Of a stretch of 64,000 nucleotides of DNA, positions 26,330 to 39,850 are shown piece by piece. How positions within the stretch are numbered: the stretch's first letter is position 1; the number at the start of each line of letters is the position of its first letter. This stretch comes from Gymnogyps californianus (Eukaryota; Chordata; Aves; Accipitriformes; Cathartidae). A program made the position numbers and the translations under genes. The notes under the pieces are model-generated. The model was not told the DNA's origin. It searched no databases and saw only the letters and a list, made by a program, of their open reading frames with translations. The stretch spans positions 34,017,001-34,081,000 of the forward strand of contig NC_059478.1 in the NCBI RefSeq assembly GCF_018139145.2, in the 5' to 3' direction.

Positions 26330-28142
26330 ATCAGTGGGTTTCTGCCCTGCGTATCTGTGCAGGCCAGGGGCCATGTTTGTAGGTAAGTTATAATGCCTTC
26401 AAATTCGGTGTTTACACTGGAAATACTTGACAGAGTCTTAAATAAGCAGTGCTACCAGGTGGGCTTTTAAGAAAGGCGGTATTTATAAAAAGTGTAGTGG
26501 CTGTATCTGGACTTAACTGCTTCATGCATCTGTATGACTTTGTGTTTACAATTTTCTCATGATTTTTTAATGAAATAGAATGGTTGCCGACTGGTCAAAT
26601 AAACACAGACCATCTTTGCATATCCTTGCATTGCCACAGTTTTATGAGTGAAATTGCTTTGTAGTTAAAAGCTGTCTGGGGACAAGCTAAAGGGATGGTG
26701 TCAAAATAAAAACAATACACTTCAAAATATTCCCGTTCTCATCTGGGATCCTGCTGACGCTCAGCATCCCGGCTCTGCCCTCGCTGTGCACCTGTGGGAC
26801 CGAGTGAGATCACCCAGCACTGGCGGTCCAGCCAGTGTGCAGAATCGGGCCTCAGGGTGTTAATTTGTACTGAGTCTTTTCAGCATCTCACTCAGATCAG
26901 GAGCTGACACATTGAGCGCTTCTTGTTTTTATTTCAAATTCACTCTCCTCTCCCACATTCAGTGCCGTAGCACTCCTGTCCAGCATCGCTTTCCTCCTTT
27001 TCGAGGTCAGGTTTCCTGGGGCTGGATGACACAGGGAATTAGGAGGTGCACTGCATTTCTGTGCCATGTAATGTGTGTGCGCACCCCTTCTTCCCACCCT
27101 TCCCACCGTCGCTCACTAAAGTTCATATATATGTGTATTAATCCCTGGGGGTTGACTCGGAGAGATCGCCTTCCAAAAGCAGTCCTTCCCAATGCCTGAA
27201 GAGCCTCATAAGGCGCACGTGGGTCGGCTGTTACAAGGGGACAGTAATTCCGCCCCCCCACCGTGTGATGATGGGTTTACACTGCTGAACGTGGTTTTGC
27301 AAAGACCCTCAGGGAGCCCAACAAACATCTCATCATGGATACTGCACCCAGCCATCGGAGCCTGTTGGGATGTGGCAAGTGCTACGGCAGCAGTTACACA
27401 CCAGAGTCCTCATATGGGTGTTTGATGAAATCATTGATGTTCGGATACGGGGAGGTGTTTTACCATCACCTGTAGCTGAGGCTGGAAGTATGCTGGCAGT
27501 TCCCTTAACACCATCCGCTGTACGACTTACTGTTTGCGTGTTAAAAAGAAGGTAAAAATATAAGTGAAGACTAAAGTCACCATTCAACTTTTTCTTGAAA
27601 AGGAAAAAAGTATCACAGCAATGAGAAAATGCTACTGATGTTCAGATCAGTCTTTTCAGCCTGTGTTTACATGAGTCGTAGGAGGATTTTTCATACAAGT
27701 AGCCCTATTAACTTCAGTGCATAAACTGTGTCTCTTCTTGTGCGCATGGGTTTGCAGGATTAAAATCGCTTGTAAATGTTAATAGATAACACGTTCAGCA
27801 ACCTCATAGCGTTTGTGTTTTTCTTAGCTGTAACACTGCAGAGTCATTCTACCTCTATAAAACTCATGGAGAGATTTTAAGGTGGGCCAAATAAGTCTCA
27901 AAGATCGGTTGCTTAATTAACACAAGGCCTCACAGTGACAGCACTGCAAAACAAACTCCAGCGCTGGCCCTGTGCCTTTTTCCACTTCGCTGGTTCTGCT
28001 ACCCATATGTCTCAGCCTGCCAACACAGAGCATCGAGTGCATTTTAATAGCTGCTGTTCTTCAAATGATTTTATTACTGTGACAGCGACTTTATAAATGC
28101 CTCTTACTCTCCTGATGATACAGAATTGATATATTAACAGCA

Positions 28143-28170
28143 TCTTTTTTTTTCTATTTTTCCCTTCCAG
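28143..28170 (+). promoter_or_regulatory. ROR1: 3' splice site of ROR1 exon 2
   Basis: A long T-rich polypyrimidine tract runs directly into TTCCAG. This is a strong acceptor, and it places the exon start so that the reading frame matches ROR1. Confidence 0.93.
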
Positions 28171-28242
28171 GAGCAAATTCATCAGTTGTTGCTGATTTCA
28201 TGCCTACATCATCATGGAACATCTCAAGTGAATTAGATAAAG
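28171..28242 (+). CDS. ROR1: ROR1 coding exon 2, extracellular N-terminal linker
   Basis: This 72-nt internal exon encodes the short extracellular segment between the signal peptide and the Ig-like domain of ROR1, a cell-surface Wnt5a-binding receptor with a weak or pseudokinase domain. Two bases complete a codon from the upstream exon, 23 full codons follow, and one base (G) passes into exon 3. The other two frames hit stops. The peptide contains MPTSSWNISSELDK, which matches the mammalian ROR1 stretch around PTSSWNISSELNK, including the N-I-S glycosylation sequon. The preceding residues, ANSSVVADF, diverge from mammals and carry N-S-S, a possible extra sequon. Flanking sites are a T-rich acceptor and a perfect GTAAGT donor. 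It is too short to be found by open frame alone; assignment rests on homology and phase. No start codon is expected here. Confidence 0.95.
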
Positions 28243-28248
28243 GTAAGT
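28243..28248 (+). promoter_or_regulatory. ROR1: 5' splice site of ROR1 exon 2
   Basis: AAAG followed by GTAAGT is a consensus donor. The break falls after the first base of an Asp codon that exon 3 completes. Confidence 0.93.
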
Positions 28249-31200
28249 GGACAGAAAAAAATAGAAAGATGTGAAATCAGATTTTAAAATCTCAATTCTT
28301 CTTCTTGACTTGGGCAAATCAAGAAGCACAGGGGTGAGGGGGCATTTAAGATAAACCTTGTTTGCCTTGTGATCGTTTGACATTTAATTACGTGTGGTTC
28401 TGTGATTTCTGGAGAATGCTGTGTTCGTTTCTTGTACCAGTAAAATGTTCCATGTGGTAAAAATATTTCAAGATGTGAGTTCTGTTGGTTTATGAACTGC
28501 TTGACGTTTTGTCTGGTGGATCTCAGGATTTAAACTCAACATTAACAAGCATCAGGCACTCAGTTTGCCTCGATGTGTTTTATTATGAAATTTTGAGGCT
28601 TTAAATTAATAGAGAGGGAAAATACATTTGCAGGTGGTAATTATGTGTGATTTGGAGCTCTCCAAAGGGTATATATTATAAAAAAAGAGATGTATTTCTC
28701 ATTCCCCATCATTTTGTAAATTATGCACCACCAATTATTTAAGCCAAATTGCTTAGCTTCCTCTAGCTCTTATTGCAAGGCAGTGGCCTGCAGCTCCTGA
28801 GTCAATCCGGTCTTTGAAATGCTTCTAACGTAACGTTTACAGTGGAGGACGCTGTTAGCCACACTAACTGTGCAATTTGTCAACCATTCTTTTCATTTGC
28901 TTATAACTTTGCCAACCATTAACTATTTAGGCTGAAATTTCCCATAGTAGAGTTCTGCCACAGATGGTTTTTCCAAATGTTTTTTGTCTGTATTTTGTTA
29001 GTGTTTTTTATGAACATGTGTTCATAATGTTTTATGTTTATGCATAAATATGTTTTCTGTGCTTAAGTATGAAGACAATATGTAATTCTGAGTACTTTAA
29101 GGCAAGGTTGACTCTTTCACATCTGGCTTCCCACCAGGGAAGGAGCAGGACTTTCTGGTGATCCAGGACACATTGGAGAAGATGAAAGTCAAAAGGCTTG
29201 TGCTTGCTGGTGGGAAAGGGAGAAAAGCATGTAGTCATTAAGCAGAGAATTCCCAATTCACAGCAAATTGCTGAAAGAAGGCGTTGACAGAATGGATGTC
29301 TTATCCCACTGCAGTGCTTCATCCAGGTGCCCATGGCAGGTCCGCAGGTCCGGGCTGTGCTCAGGGAACGTCCCTAAGCTGTGGAGAAGCGAGGGCGGTG
29401 GTTCCCCCAAACAGAATGCCTGCGTGTTTCTTTACTTGTTTGGCAGCTTTGTTTGGTTTTTCAAAAAGTAAGAAGTAATTAAGTGGCCTAGAAAAAGCAA
29501 GTTAAGGCCACAAAGCCAAACACTCAAAAGTTAGGAAATGCCAGAGAGAAGGCAATCGGACAGTCTTAATTCAGGCCTCTTACGATATCCTTGGCAGGCA
29601 ACCTTTACTAACCTACAGGGTGGATTTTTCTCTAGGAACCCACCCCATGATCACAGGAGAAGACAGGGTCACACTTTGTTGAAGTGGTGGAAATATTTTT
29701 TGCAAATGATCATCAGTGATATATTCTTTGTTCTCCACTGTGAGCCCAAGGGTTCAATTGATAAAGCGCCCATAGATTGCTATATATTGCAGGGAAAGCT
29801 ATGTGCCTCCGACCAAAACCTAGATAGAGGGGAAGGTACAGAAGAGATATTGAAAGTAATGTAATTTAACAGTAAATTGTATCTGATCTGTGCTGAAAAG
29901 TAGCCCCCAATAGCTTCTTTGTTGTTATTCCTAATGGGAGGTTCTGTGTAGACTGGTTTCTTATCACCAGGGTGATTTTTAACCCATGTTTTGGTTAAGC
30001 TTTCTCTCGGTTGGTAGTTCAAATGCTCCTTTTTTTTGGTAACGTGTGCCCCAGGTGGACACTCTCCAAAACCTTAGTTTGATTGACGTAACTAGGAAAC
30101 AGAGAAAGGTGCCTGGTGGCAACATGGACTGCCTGCCTCGTTTGGTTTCTGCTTTCTTCAAAATACTCTCCACGCTGGGTTCTATCAGCCATGGTTCAGG
30201 TGTCCCACCCTGGCTGCTGGTGTGCCAGCTCTGTCGGAAAGCAGCAGCTCCAGAGCTAGCAGAGGTAAAACTTGGGGCGACTGCCACCGTCCTGGATGTT
30301 GACTCATCTTATTGCTCAAAGCAAAGCTTACGCTTTCTGTGCCAGCACTGAGCCTGGCCTCTACGTTAGTAATTAAACCATTTTCCACGTTACTTCCATG
30401 GCACCTGTTCCTGAGCTATATTGTCAGAAACAGGTAAAATGAAGTTACACGCTTCTAATCCACCTGGAATGCGGCAATTACCACTGGTTGGGCTGAATCC
30501 TGCATTCCTGGGGGATTACCGGCCCCTTTGCTCGAGCTGATTAGCATTTAGACTGCTGTAAGCTTACACACCTAAATACGGATTTACATACGTGATTAAA
30601 ATGCATTTGCTGCCCAAAAAGCTTAGTCAGAGGGGCGGATTCTCCCAGTGTGCCTACAAGCAAAGTAAGGTGCACACGTTTTGTCTTGTCGAAGAGAGAA
30701 GCAGAGGCTTTAATGTGGGAGCTGCTGGTTCTACTAAAGGTCTTTGAAACTCTCGCTTGTATAAAGCCAAATATACTGCAGCGCATGCTGACTTGGTGAG
30801 TTGAAACCTCAGAGGAGAAAATTAGGTGTGCACTTAGCTTCCATTTCTTTTGCAAACAAGCATCTCAAGAAATCAACATCCACTTGTCTTTGCTGCAGTC
30901 AGCCATGAGGTCACGCAAGCGTCCCAGTAAAACTCATTTTAAAGCCTATTAAGTTCACCACATGAAAGTGGTTTCCAGCCAAATTTCCCAATTAAATGGC
31001 TGTCTGCATTAAGTGGCTCTAACTCTACCTGCTGCCTTTTGGAAATGAGCATGTCTTCCTCAAATATGTCTCCTGTGTTTGGGAAGGAGGAACAGCTCAT
31101 AGTCTTGCTAAACAATATTCTGCATTTTGAAATAATTACATAATATGGTGCTTTCCCTAGCTCAGTGAGTTCTGCAGTGATTATCTTACAACTGAGCCTT

Positions 31201-34200
31201 ATTCAGGTTTCAATTTCTATTAAATAAGCTAAATCAACAGCATTAAACAGTTGCCTGTTTATTCTTTTTAACAGGAAATGAATTTAAAAGAGATGCAGCC
31301 ACCCGTGAAGAGCTGTTGAAAGCAACGATTGATGGGAGGGAGGAGGTGGTTTCTCACCAAAACCTTAAAAAAACAAACAAACTGTGCATAAAAAATAAAA
31401 AATAATCACTTTTAAAATAGGGGAAATTTAGCTATGAGCATTTCTCTCTCTTTTCCGACTGGTAAATCATGGCGTGCGGAGGGAATGCCACGAGGGAAAA
31501 AGAGAAATGAAAATGTGATCCAATAAATATTTAATTATAAAAGGAGAAATAAGTGAGCTTCAGGGAAAAAAGGGGGCTCTGGCGGTAGGAAAAGGCCCAT
31601 CTCAGGGGGTCAGTGGCAGGGTGCGAAGCCTTTCACCCCCAAGTTGCTAGCTGAGATTTCCCTCGGGCTGGGGGAGCCTGCAGCTGCCCGGCGGGTGGGA
31701 GATGTCCAGCAGGGACTGTAGCTCATCCCTTCGTGAGGCTCGGAGAAGTCCCGCTCCGTGTGTGCTCCTACATGGCCCTGTGGCACCGGGCTTTGTAACT
31801 GCTCCTGACACTTGCCACGGCACGGCCATTCGCTCTTCGTGGCTTAAAGCAATTTCCTTATCCGGAAATTGTTTGACATCGGCTGCAGCAATAGGTGATA
31901 TCTGAGGCAAAACAAAAAGGCCAGGTGAAACGGGGAGTAAGTGGAGTTCATGAGGACGCTCTGCCCTGGTGCCGGCTTTTAGGGTCCATGCTCCTTTCTT
32001 TAATGCGACTCTTTTTTGGGGTGTGCTAGCAGGCGAGGGAGCAAGGCAGGCGGCCCTGAGCATTTTTTAATCTTTCTTTCTTCCTGTTGTTAAAGGCCGT
32101 CTAGTTTCTCATTTCTCCTTGCCTGTGCGTTGCCTCCCCTCTCTCCCCTTACACCATGGGACAAGCTCCCGCTCCAGCTCTTTGCTTGAGAAAGCTTCCG
32201 ATTTAGCGTGAGCTCTTCTTTTCCCTGATCCTTATTTTAAAAGGTGAAGAGCCCTTCATTCAGCTGCTCTTCCACGAAAACAATTGTGGAAGGGTAGGCT
32301 TTTCCTTCCGTCAGATGTCAGTTTATTTACAAAGAATAGGCCTGAATTTGAATGCGAGCCTATTTACATCTGGTACAGTAGAGGAATTGTTTGGGAACTC
32401 TTCATCCCTAGGCAAAGATAATATTGGAGTCTTTGCCAAGAAAGAGTCAGCTTTGAAATATTATTTTCTTTTAGCTGTGAGTAGGATTCAACTTCAGTGG
32501 ACGTTCACTCTACAGGACTGATAAGAGAACGATGCCGTCGCTGCAGCTTCCCCTGATCAGGTCCTCCCGGTCCCCCCATGCCCACCTGCAGCCTCCTCAG
32601 GAGCCTGTTTCGTTGTGGCAGCTCCCTGACCATGCACAAGGATGTGTCCTGGCCGTGGTTGAGCCAGAGCTGAGGACACCAGTGCTGGGGTGCAGCATGT
32701 TATCTCATTGCCAGTACCTCCTCTTCCCAGGAGCTCTTCACTTGGTCCTTCAGTTTCCAAAGAAAACCTATTAGTGTGAGTTTTTGCAGATACTGCCTAT
32801 TTTCCTTTCCCTTTTCATGGCTTATCTGCTTTGGCAAGCAAGTATAAAACATTAGAATGAGTCAGGGCTTGGGAACCATTTTCATTTCCAGACATCCATG
32901 ATCCCAAGCCTGGGCTTTGAGCTCCCCACCACTCACAGCCTCTCTGTGTGGCGTAGACCTTGCAGTCACTGCTGCGGCGGCACTTAGCAGTCTCGTGGTG
33001 CTCCACGTGTTATGCAGAAAGCAAACATTCTGCAGAGAGCTTCGCAGCAAGAGTCAGGATTTTACCAAATGCACCCCAAATCACTCAGTGGTTTAAGGTT
33101 AAGCTGGCATTTATCCTTAACTATTCAAAGGCATATCAATACAAGGATCACCTATAGCAAGCATCCCTCCCCTGGGATGGTCTGGGGATCCAGAGCAGAA
33201 AATTACTGGAGAAGGTCAAAACAGGGGATGGGAGAACTGCAGTATTTGCTCCAGTACCCTGTGCGTGGGACTGCATGTCATTAACTTCTTGGAGATCCTT
33301 GTGCGGCCAGAGCATCCCCTGGCAGGGTGGGTTGCATGGCAGCTGCAGCGCAAGAGGCGGCCACGGAGCGCAGAAGGGGCTGCAGGACATCCCAGTGGGT
33401 ACATGCTGCTGATGGAGCCTTTGGGTCTGAGGGCTTCCCAAGGGGAGAAGCAAGCCTTGCCATCCTTATTGATGAATCCAGGCTAAAGCTGTCGCCTTGG
33501 CAAATCTTTCCAGGCAGGGCTATGACCTGGCTACGAGTTCTTATAGGGAAAATCTTTCTGATGTCCCAGGGAGAATTTGACTCTTAGGCAAACTACATCT
33601 TAAAAAACATAAACAAAACCAAACGTGGAGAAAACCAGGTGGATTGAGGCCTCCTAACTTTAGCCCCGGTTCTTTAGAGATTTCCAGATTTTCTTTTGAA
33701 ATCACTGGATGTGAATTTGATACGTGTGGTGAAAGGGGAAGAATTACAGCTTTCACATTCATGCACAATTTACCTTTTTATTTTCCTTTATTATCTGGGG
33801 GAGATTTGGTAAATCAAGCTGCCCTGATGGGACTAAGGATTCTGATTCTATTTGTGGGGTCCTGTTAGTAGCGAGGCAGTAAATTACTGCTACTTTGTTT
33901 GAAAATTTTTTTAGCCACAGTACATTAGCTCCTTTTGTTTGCTTTTCCACTGACAGAGTGTACATTTTTATTTGAGAATTTGTGTTTCTTGAATGTCTCA
34001 TTTATAAATAATACAGGGTGTGAAATTTGAAGGTCACAGAACACAACCTGAAAAAGAAACCACCCTGAGTAACGTTGGGCATTCATGGCAAAAATCTTTC
34101 ACGAAATGCTTCACTTACATTGGATTTTTTGTATAACCTCAGTATGTGCAGCGAATATCTGACCATTGTACATAAGGTAACTATATATAATAACCTTTCC

Positions 34201-37200
34201 CTGGCTCGTCCAGCTATCTTTGTTTATTTGAAAGATTGATAGATCAGAGGGTCAAGGGACGTGTTTTATTGTAAGTTTCTGTTCCAAATTTCCTGACATT
34301 TTTGGTTTAAAAAAAATAGACCTTTAAAAGGCACAGAAAGGGCTAATAAGAACCAGATCCTAAAGTGATGCTATGTCAAAATGTCAAAAATAACAGCTTT
34401 TCTTTGACTCTACAGGATTAATCTTAGGGCACATACCTTTCTATACACCCTTCCTTTAATAGCTTGAGTTTTTGTACGTGGCTCTTTACTGCAGAGCAGC
34501 TTCTAAAGTGACAACAAAATCCCTTGATGGTTTTCAGTAGTTGGGTTTATAGCTGGATGTGGACATTTGTTTACCTATTCCAAATCACTTTTTTTGTGAT
34601 AAAGTTTAGAGGCTTCCTACTTGTGCTATAAAACTGGTTCCTGGGTAGAGAAAAGCTTCATTTCCCCTTGCCAGATTATAGCGTTAAAGCTATCACCAAG
34701 ACATCTGTCCTTAAACCTGGAAGTTGACTCATAAAAGCAGAGGCAGATGTGAACTCTCAAATGCATATTAAGAATTCACATTGGCTGAAGGGCGGTGAGT
34801 TGTCCAGTTCCTATCCAAAAGCAGTGGGATTCAGGTGCTCAGCCCCAGATAATTTTTTGGAAGTCTGCAGGCATCTGTGCTCTGGTTTCCCTCCGCAAGC
34901 CCTCCCTCCCCTATGGCCCAGGGCAATCTCTAAGCTGCTAATTATCAGAAAGTAGCAATTAATTCTGAGAATCCCAAATACAGTGAAGGTCACACGTGGA
35001 CATCTGAAAAGCCATAAAGCCTTGGGCAGTGGTCAGGCTGTTTCAGTTCAGTAGATAATCCTCTGGTGGCACTAAACCCTCTAGATAGTGTCATGGGAGG
35101 AGAAAGCCCAACAGACAGCTGCAGCGTGTATCCCGAATTGAGTCTTGCCCATACGCATTGCTGAGGAGACTCGTTTGAAAATAAGCTGGGCAAGCAAAGG
35201 CAGTAGAGTATTTCCTTTTCCCAAGAGAGTTGACATGGAGTATTTCCGCATGATTGTCTGGACTTCTTTAACTCTGATATTCTTCGTATGGGTTGCCAAA
35301 TCATGGGTTGAGTGCAGTATCTCTTTCCTCCCACTGTCATTCCTCTACTTTCATTCATTTAAAATAAGTGAAATTCCAGCCGGGAGTCTTCCTTTTGCCC
35401 CTTTCAATAACAAGGGTCTGTTGATCAGACCCACAGATCGGACCTGCCGGGAGTTGTCTTCCCTTGTGAGTTATAGGCGGATCAAGCAATCAATGGTTAA
35501 TCCTTTTTCCAACTGAGAAGTATGTGCTCTGCCTATGGCCACACTTCAGTCAGAAATCCTGCTGGTTCCTTCTTTAGCTTAAAACTCAAGTCGATTGAAC
35601 ATATGGAACAATCAGCAAGCCCCTCCAGCGTCTTCAGGCTGGGTGGGCTCCGCGTTGTTGACTTTCTCCAAAGAGAACAATTCCATATAGGAAATTTCCA
35701 ATGGTCTGAGCTCAATGGTGGTGCCGATACATGTGAGTACGGGGCGCGTCCAAGTGTAGCATCAGACTGGACTAATGTGGATAATCCAAAGCTCTGAATG
35801 AATGAAAATGCTTCTTTCCGGACAAGTATATTAAATCGGACAGACTGTGTCAGACCCTCTGATGTGGCTAACAGGCTCTTTCCCTTTAGACAAAGGTTAT
35901 CAACTCTTTAAGTTACCAATCAGTAAGTGTATCTGTCTTGCAGTCACTGACTGAGACACTTCTTGTGTTTCTTCTTGCCAATGTATGCTATGACAAAGAA
36001 CCGGTGAGCTGCTAAACCTTTTGGTGCAAAAAGATAGATGCAATAAGCAGTAAGACTGGTGTCCCAGCTGCCTTACTCCAACCAGGTCAGGTGGTTGCTT
36101 TACGTGCTGCAATGCAGATTTGAGCTTTCAAAACCAGAATTAAACTTATTCTCCAGTCCAGCAGCTGGAAACAGTGACCCCACAGCTGTAGGTTTGCTTG
36201 AGAAAAGGTTTGGAGATGTTCCTTCCCAGAGAAATGTGTTGTTACGCGTCTATAATGGGAAGTAACTTGGTACACCGGCCTCTCTGTTGCACCTGGATTA
36301 AAGCTGTTTTCAGGCTTGCGGTGGCTTGAATGGAGACTTTAATTTTAGCTTTTCTTTGAATAGTCCGAAAGATCAGAAAGGCATAAAGGAAAGGATAAAT
36401 GAAACAATTCTTCTCATAAAATGAACATTTCAGGGTCTAATCCTGCATCCCCATCGTGCTTTAAACACCTAGTGAAATCAGAAACACGTAGCACACACAG
36501 TGCTTGGGGGGAAAAAAGGTCTCACTGTGGCCAACGAAATCCTCCTCCAAGCAAAGAGGGTGTTACTGCTCTAAGATGTGTCTTTGGTAATTTAAGATAG
36601 AGTAACCATGTGGTCACAGAGGAGATTAACATTCCTTGGCCAGAGAGGACGAGCTTTTATTTTGAAAGCCACCTGGGTTCCACTTAAAAGTAGTAGAATA
36701 CTTCAGGATTTATTACGACCGGGCAGGCTCCTATTTAACAATGTCAAGACGGAGCTGTGGAAATACACACACTTTTCTTCTTTCGAGACATGCAACGCAC
36801 TACATTTCGTCCTTGCACAGCTGTTGCTATTCTGTAACATCAAACCAGCAAAAAGTTTGGCCATGAAGGATACCTAATATTTGGATTTTATATGCAGTGT
36901 CTCCAATTTATGCGCTTAGAATCATGAAGATGACTTATGATGTGTTGTGTTTGCATTGGCAACGGCTCAAAACCAGAAATATATTTCAGGCTTGGCTTTC
37001 CAGATATTATCTCAAGTCATTTAAAAGTTCATTATAGGGCACCCGCTAGTGCTGCTATAGTAAAGGGGCTGTCAGCATTTTTCAAGGGTTTATAACTCAG
37101 CCATTAAAAAAAAAAATCTCTGTGGGCTGAAACTTGGCATTCAGGGTCTAGGCCCAGCAGTAAATTGTTTTTACAAATTAAAAAAAAATCAGTTTGACTA

Positions 37201-37382
37201 TTATTAAATTATAGGTGGGCTAAATTTTATTTAGAACTTTTTCAGGCTATTCTCCTGTACTTCTGTAAATTAAAATGTTTCCAAAATGTTTTTATGGAGT
37301 GCTACTCTAAAATATGGACCGGCTTTTGTTATGTTCTTGAAACCCTGAGATTTAACTTAAAATATAACAACAGCGCTTACCC

Positions 37383-37695
37383 CAGCATAGCACTTTTCAC
37401 CTTCAAAGTCCTTTACGAGCATTATCTCATTAATGTACATAACAGCCTCCCCATGATGTAAGAGGGATTATTATCCTCACTTTATAGCTGGAGAGATTGA
37501 GCCAAAAGGTTTAAGGCTGTTTTTAAAAGGACTTAGTTGCCCAAATCCCATGTGAGCTTTGATTGACTTTGGGTGTCTACTTCCCTTTGGCTCTTCTAAA
37601 AATCACAAATGAAGTGATTCACCCAAGACTACTCAGAGCCAAGATTAAAACTCAGATTTCCAATGGCCAGTGCCACTAGACTGTTTAATTCTCAG
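37383..37695 (+). mobile_element. MIR/CORE-SINE-like element with internal palindromic block
   Basis: The left part contains CATTATCTCATTAATG, then GATTATTATCCTCACTTTAT and GAGAGATTGAGCC. This is the standard MIR layout of ATTATTATCCCCATTTTACAG followed by GAAACTGAG. The right part contains GTGATTCACCCAAGACTACTCAGAGCC and AACTCAGATTTCCA, corresponding to the MIR stretch for 'gacttgcccaaggtcac' and 'gaacccaggtct'. Between them, at about 37513-37604, sits a block absent from mammalian MIR. Its ends are imperfect inverted copies (TTTTTAAAAGG at the left, CTTCTAAAAATC at the right). The copy is old and degraded. It lies on the same strand as ROR1. Confidence 0.65.
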
Positions 37696-39278
37696 AAGCA
37701 CAGTAATTACTTTGTACATAAGAACCGTTGTGTTTCTAAGAAATTATTCTTTAGGTCAGAGGGAGTCAACTCTGGGCATCTGGGGAGCTCCTTGACAGCA
37801 GGGAGGCTATCAAATGAAACATGGTAAAGCGTGGCATGCTGTAAGGCCGTGGCCATGCGACACTGGTGTCTTCATCATGTGTGCAAGCAGCAGGTTCCTC
37901 CCCGTTTCATCGGCCCTGTTCGCCTCCTGCTGAAAGCACAAAAGGAGTATTTAACCCCGTTTTTCTTGGCCTTTGGTCCCAGAAGGAGGAGATGTTAATG
38001 TTGATGGCACCAGAGAGTGGCTGACGGGAGGATGACCTGGATGGAAACCTGGTCACAGGCAAGAACTATTTTATATGTTCTGTGCATAGTTGTTATTGAA
38101 GGGAGAGGATGGTGGCAGTAGCTTTGGAGATTTGATGGGCTTTGGTAGGTGAGAGTTAGACACAAGTATTAAAAATAAAATTGGGCTTCTCTTCGGCCCC
38201 CGCACACCGGGCAAGGGCAGCAATGGATGGCTTTTGTGCATGCCGGGGAAGGAATGCTCATAATTTTGTATGCCTCAGTAACAGTCCAAGGTTTTTTGGA
38301 AGCACCGTTAGACATTCAGCTCATTTTCGATTACAGAACTGCTTTATCTGTGAGAAACGTCTTCTGATGAAGCTTCCAACTGCTTGAAACCTGCCCTGTT
38401 TAAATCTCATCTCAGGTGGTCTGCTTGATCGGATTTATGATTTGGATGCAAAATTTATGGATTTGAGGACTAAGCTCAGCTGAATTTAGCAGATGCATTT
38501 TGTTTTAGTGTTTCTTTAGTATTTCGTGGAGGAAGGTGGAGAACACTTAGAGGACTCAGAAGCTCCTGATGCTGAGAGGCTATTTCTGTTTGTACGTATA
38601 GAGAAGTTGCACCATAGCTCTTGCATTACAGCCATACTTTTTCACTGACTTACTGTTGCTGCTGATACTTTAAAATCCTTCTCCAGCCTTTGGAAACCTA
38701 CCCTACATCCTTACTCCTTTATTTGCCTCTCCGGTATACCAGAGGAACTTTAATATATTATATTTACTGTGGTGTTTGTCAGCAAGACCATCACAGGACT
38801 GAAGCCATTCTGTTTTCTGACTGTGTTATACTGTAGATGTCTGAACCAGTCTTTGAAATGTTATCAGGAATTGTATAAATGACTGTGGTATAGAAATGTT
38901 ACATTGGATAATTAAATGCGGTTATCCAGTTCCATGCTGTTAGTGTGATTTTATTAAATCCAGATTGTGGAGAGAACCCAAGAATACGTGTGCTGACTTA
39001 GATTATGCTTCCCAGTGAGGTTATTAAGATAGCAAGTCAGAAACATTTCTAGTCTTGCAATGAAGCGTGCAGAAATGATTCTGGAGAGCTGAAAGGCCAG
39101 TCTGACACCCCTGGCAAAAGACTTCAGACCCTGTTTTCTGTCTTCACTGAGGGCTGGGATCTCTGCCCTTTTTACCCCATACATAGATTTCCTAACTAAT
39201 TAGATGCATGGGAGTGTAGGTAACAGTCGTATTTTGCACAGTTTCATACCTGCACATTAAAAGGCTAGTCGATCAGTG

Positions 39279-39292
39279 AAAAAAAAAAAAAA
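39279..39292. repeat. A14 homopolymer
   Basis: A run of 14 A residues with no convincing retrotransposon body upstream of it. Confidence 0.8.
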
Positions 39293-39769
39293 TGTGTGGG
39301 CAGTGCCCTTGTGCTAAACGTTTATCCTAATGGCTCCTCGGGACCACATGAGAACAGAGACGCCTTGTATAAAGTGCTGTGGAAATACAGGGTAAGAGCT
39401 TTCATGCTAAACAGATTAAATACAAAGGAAGGAGATATTGATACACTCAAAACATAATGGAGTAGCTAGTAAAGACATGATTAAAATAAATAATTAGGGA
39501 AGTGGATTAGTTAGGCAACTTAGTTGGCTGAGCTGTTCTCACACGTGCTGGAGATTTTTTTCATACTTTTAGGCAGGCTTATTGCTGGGCTTAACAGTAG
39601 ATGTACCTGAGAACGGTGGAGCATAAGCAGCACAGCACAAGTTTACTTACTGATAGACTTTTCTTGACCTCCCGGGTTGGCTCTGAGAGCGCAGGAACAG
39701 AGTACAGCCTCTGGATTTCTCATTCCTTGGCCGCCCTGCTGAGACAGCCAGCGGATGATAATGGGTTTT

Positions 39770-39850
39770 GGCCAGTAATGACCACCGTTAGATTTGAACC
39801 TGTGACACGGAGATGAAAGCCCATGTATTCCATTCCCCGTACCCAATCCA
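39770..39850 (+). mobile_element. Possible tRNA-derived SINE fragment
   Basis: The stretch GATTTGAACCTGTGACACGG, followed by AAAGCCCATGTATTCCA, resembles the 3' part of old sauropsid SINEs, in which a 'GATTTGAACC' motif precedes a short A-rich and CATG-containing segment. Only this fragment is visible and the match is by eye, so it may be chance. Confidence 0.25.

Larger units (their letters stand above)
1..28170 (+). other. ROR1: ROR1 intron 1 (3' part)
   Basis: This non-coding DNA runs up to the acceptor of the first recognisable ROR1 exon. Exon 2 opens with two bases that complete a codon begun in an upstream exon, so this stretch must be intron, at least near its 3' end. I looked for the GC-rich first exon with start codon and signal peptide and did not see one. 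The stretch is mostly AT-rich with scattered short open frames in all six frames, none with recognisable homology. Items noted separately are an old palindromic repeat near 6650, a TG-rich tract and hairpin near 15080, a second hairpin near 24660 and a palindromic element near 26250. The left part could belong to an upstream or alternative transcript; sequence alone cannot exclude that. Confidence 0.8.
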
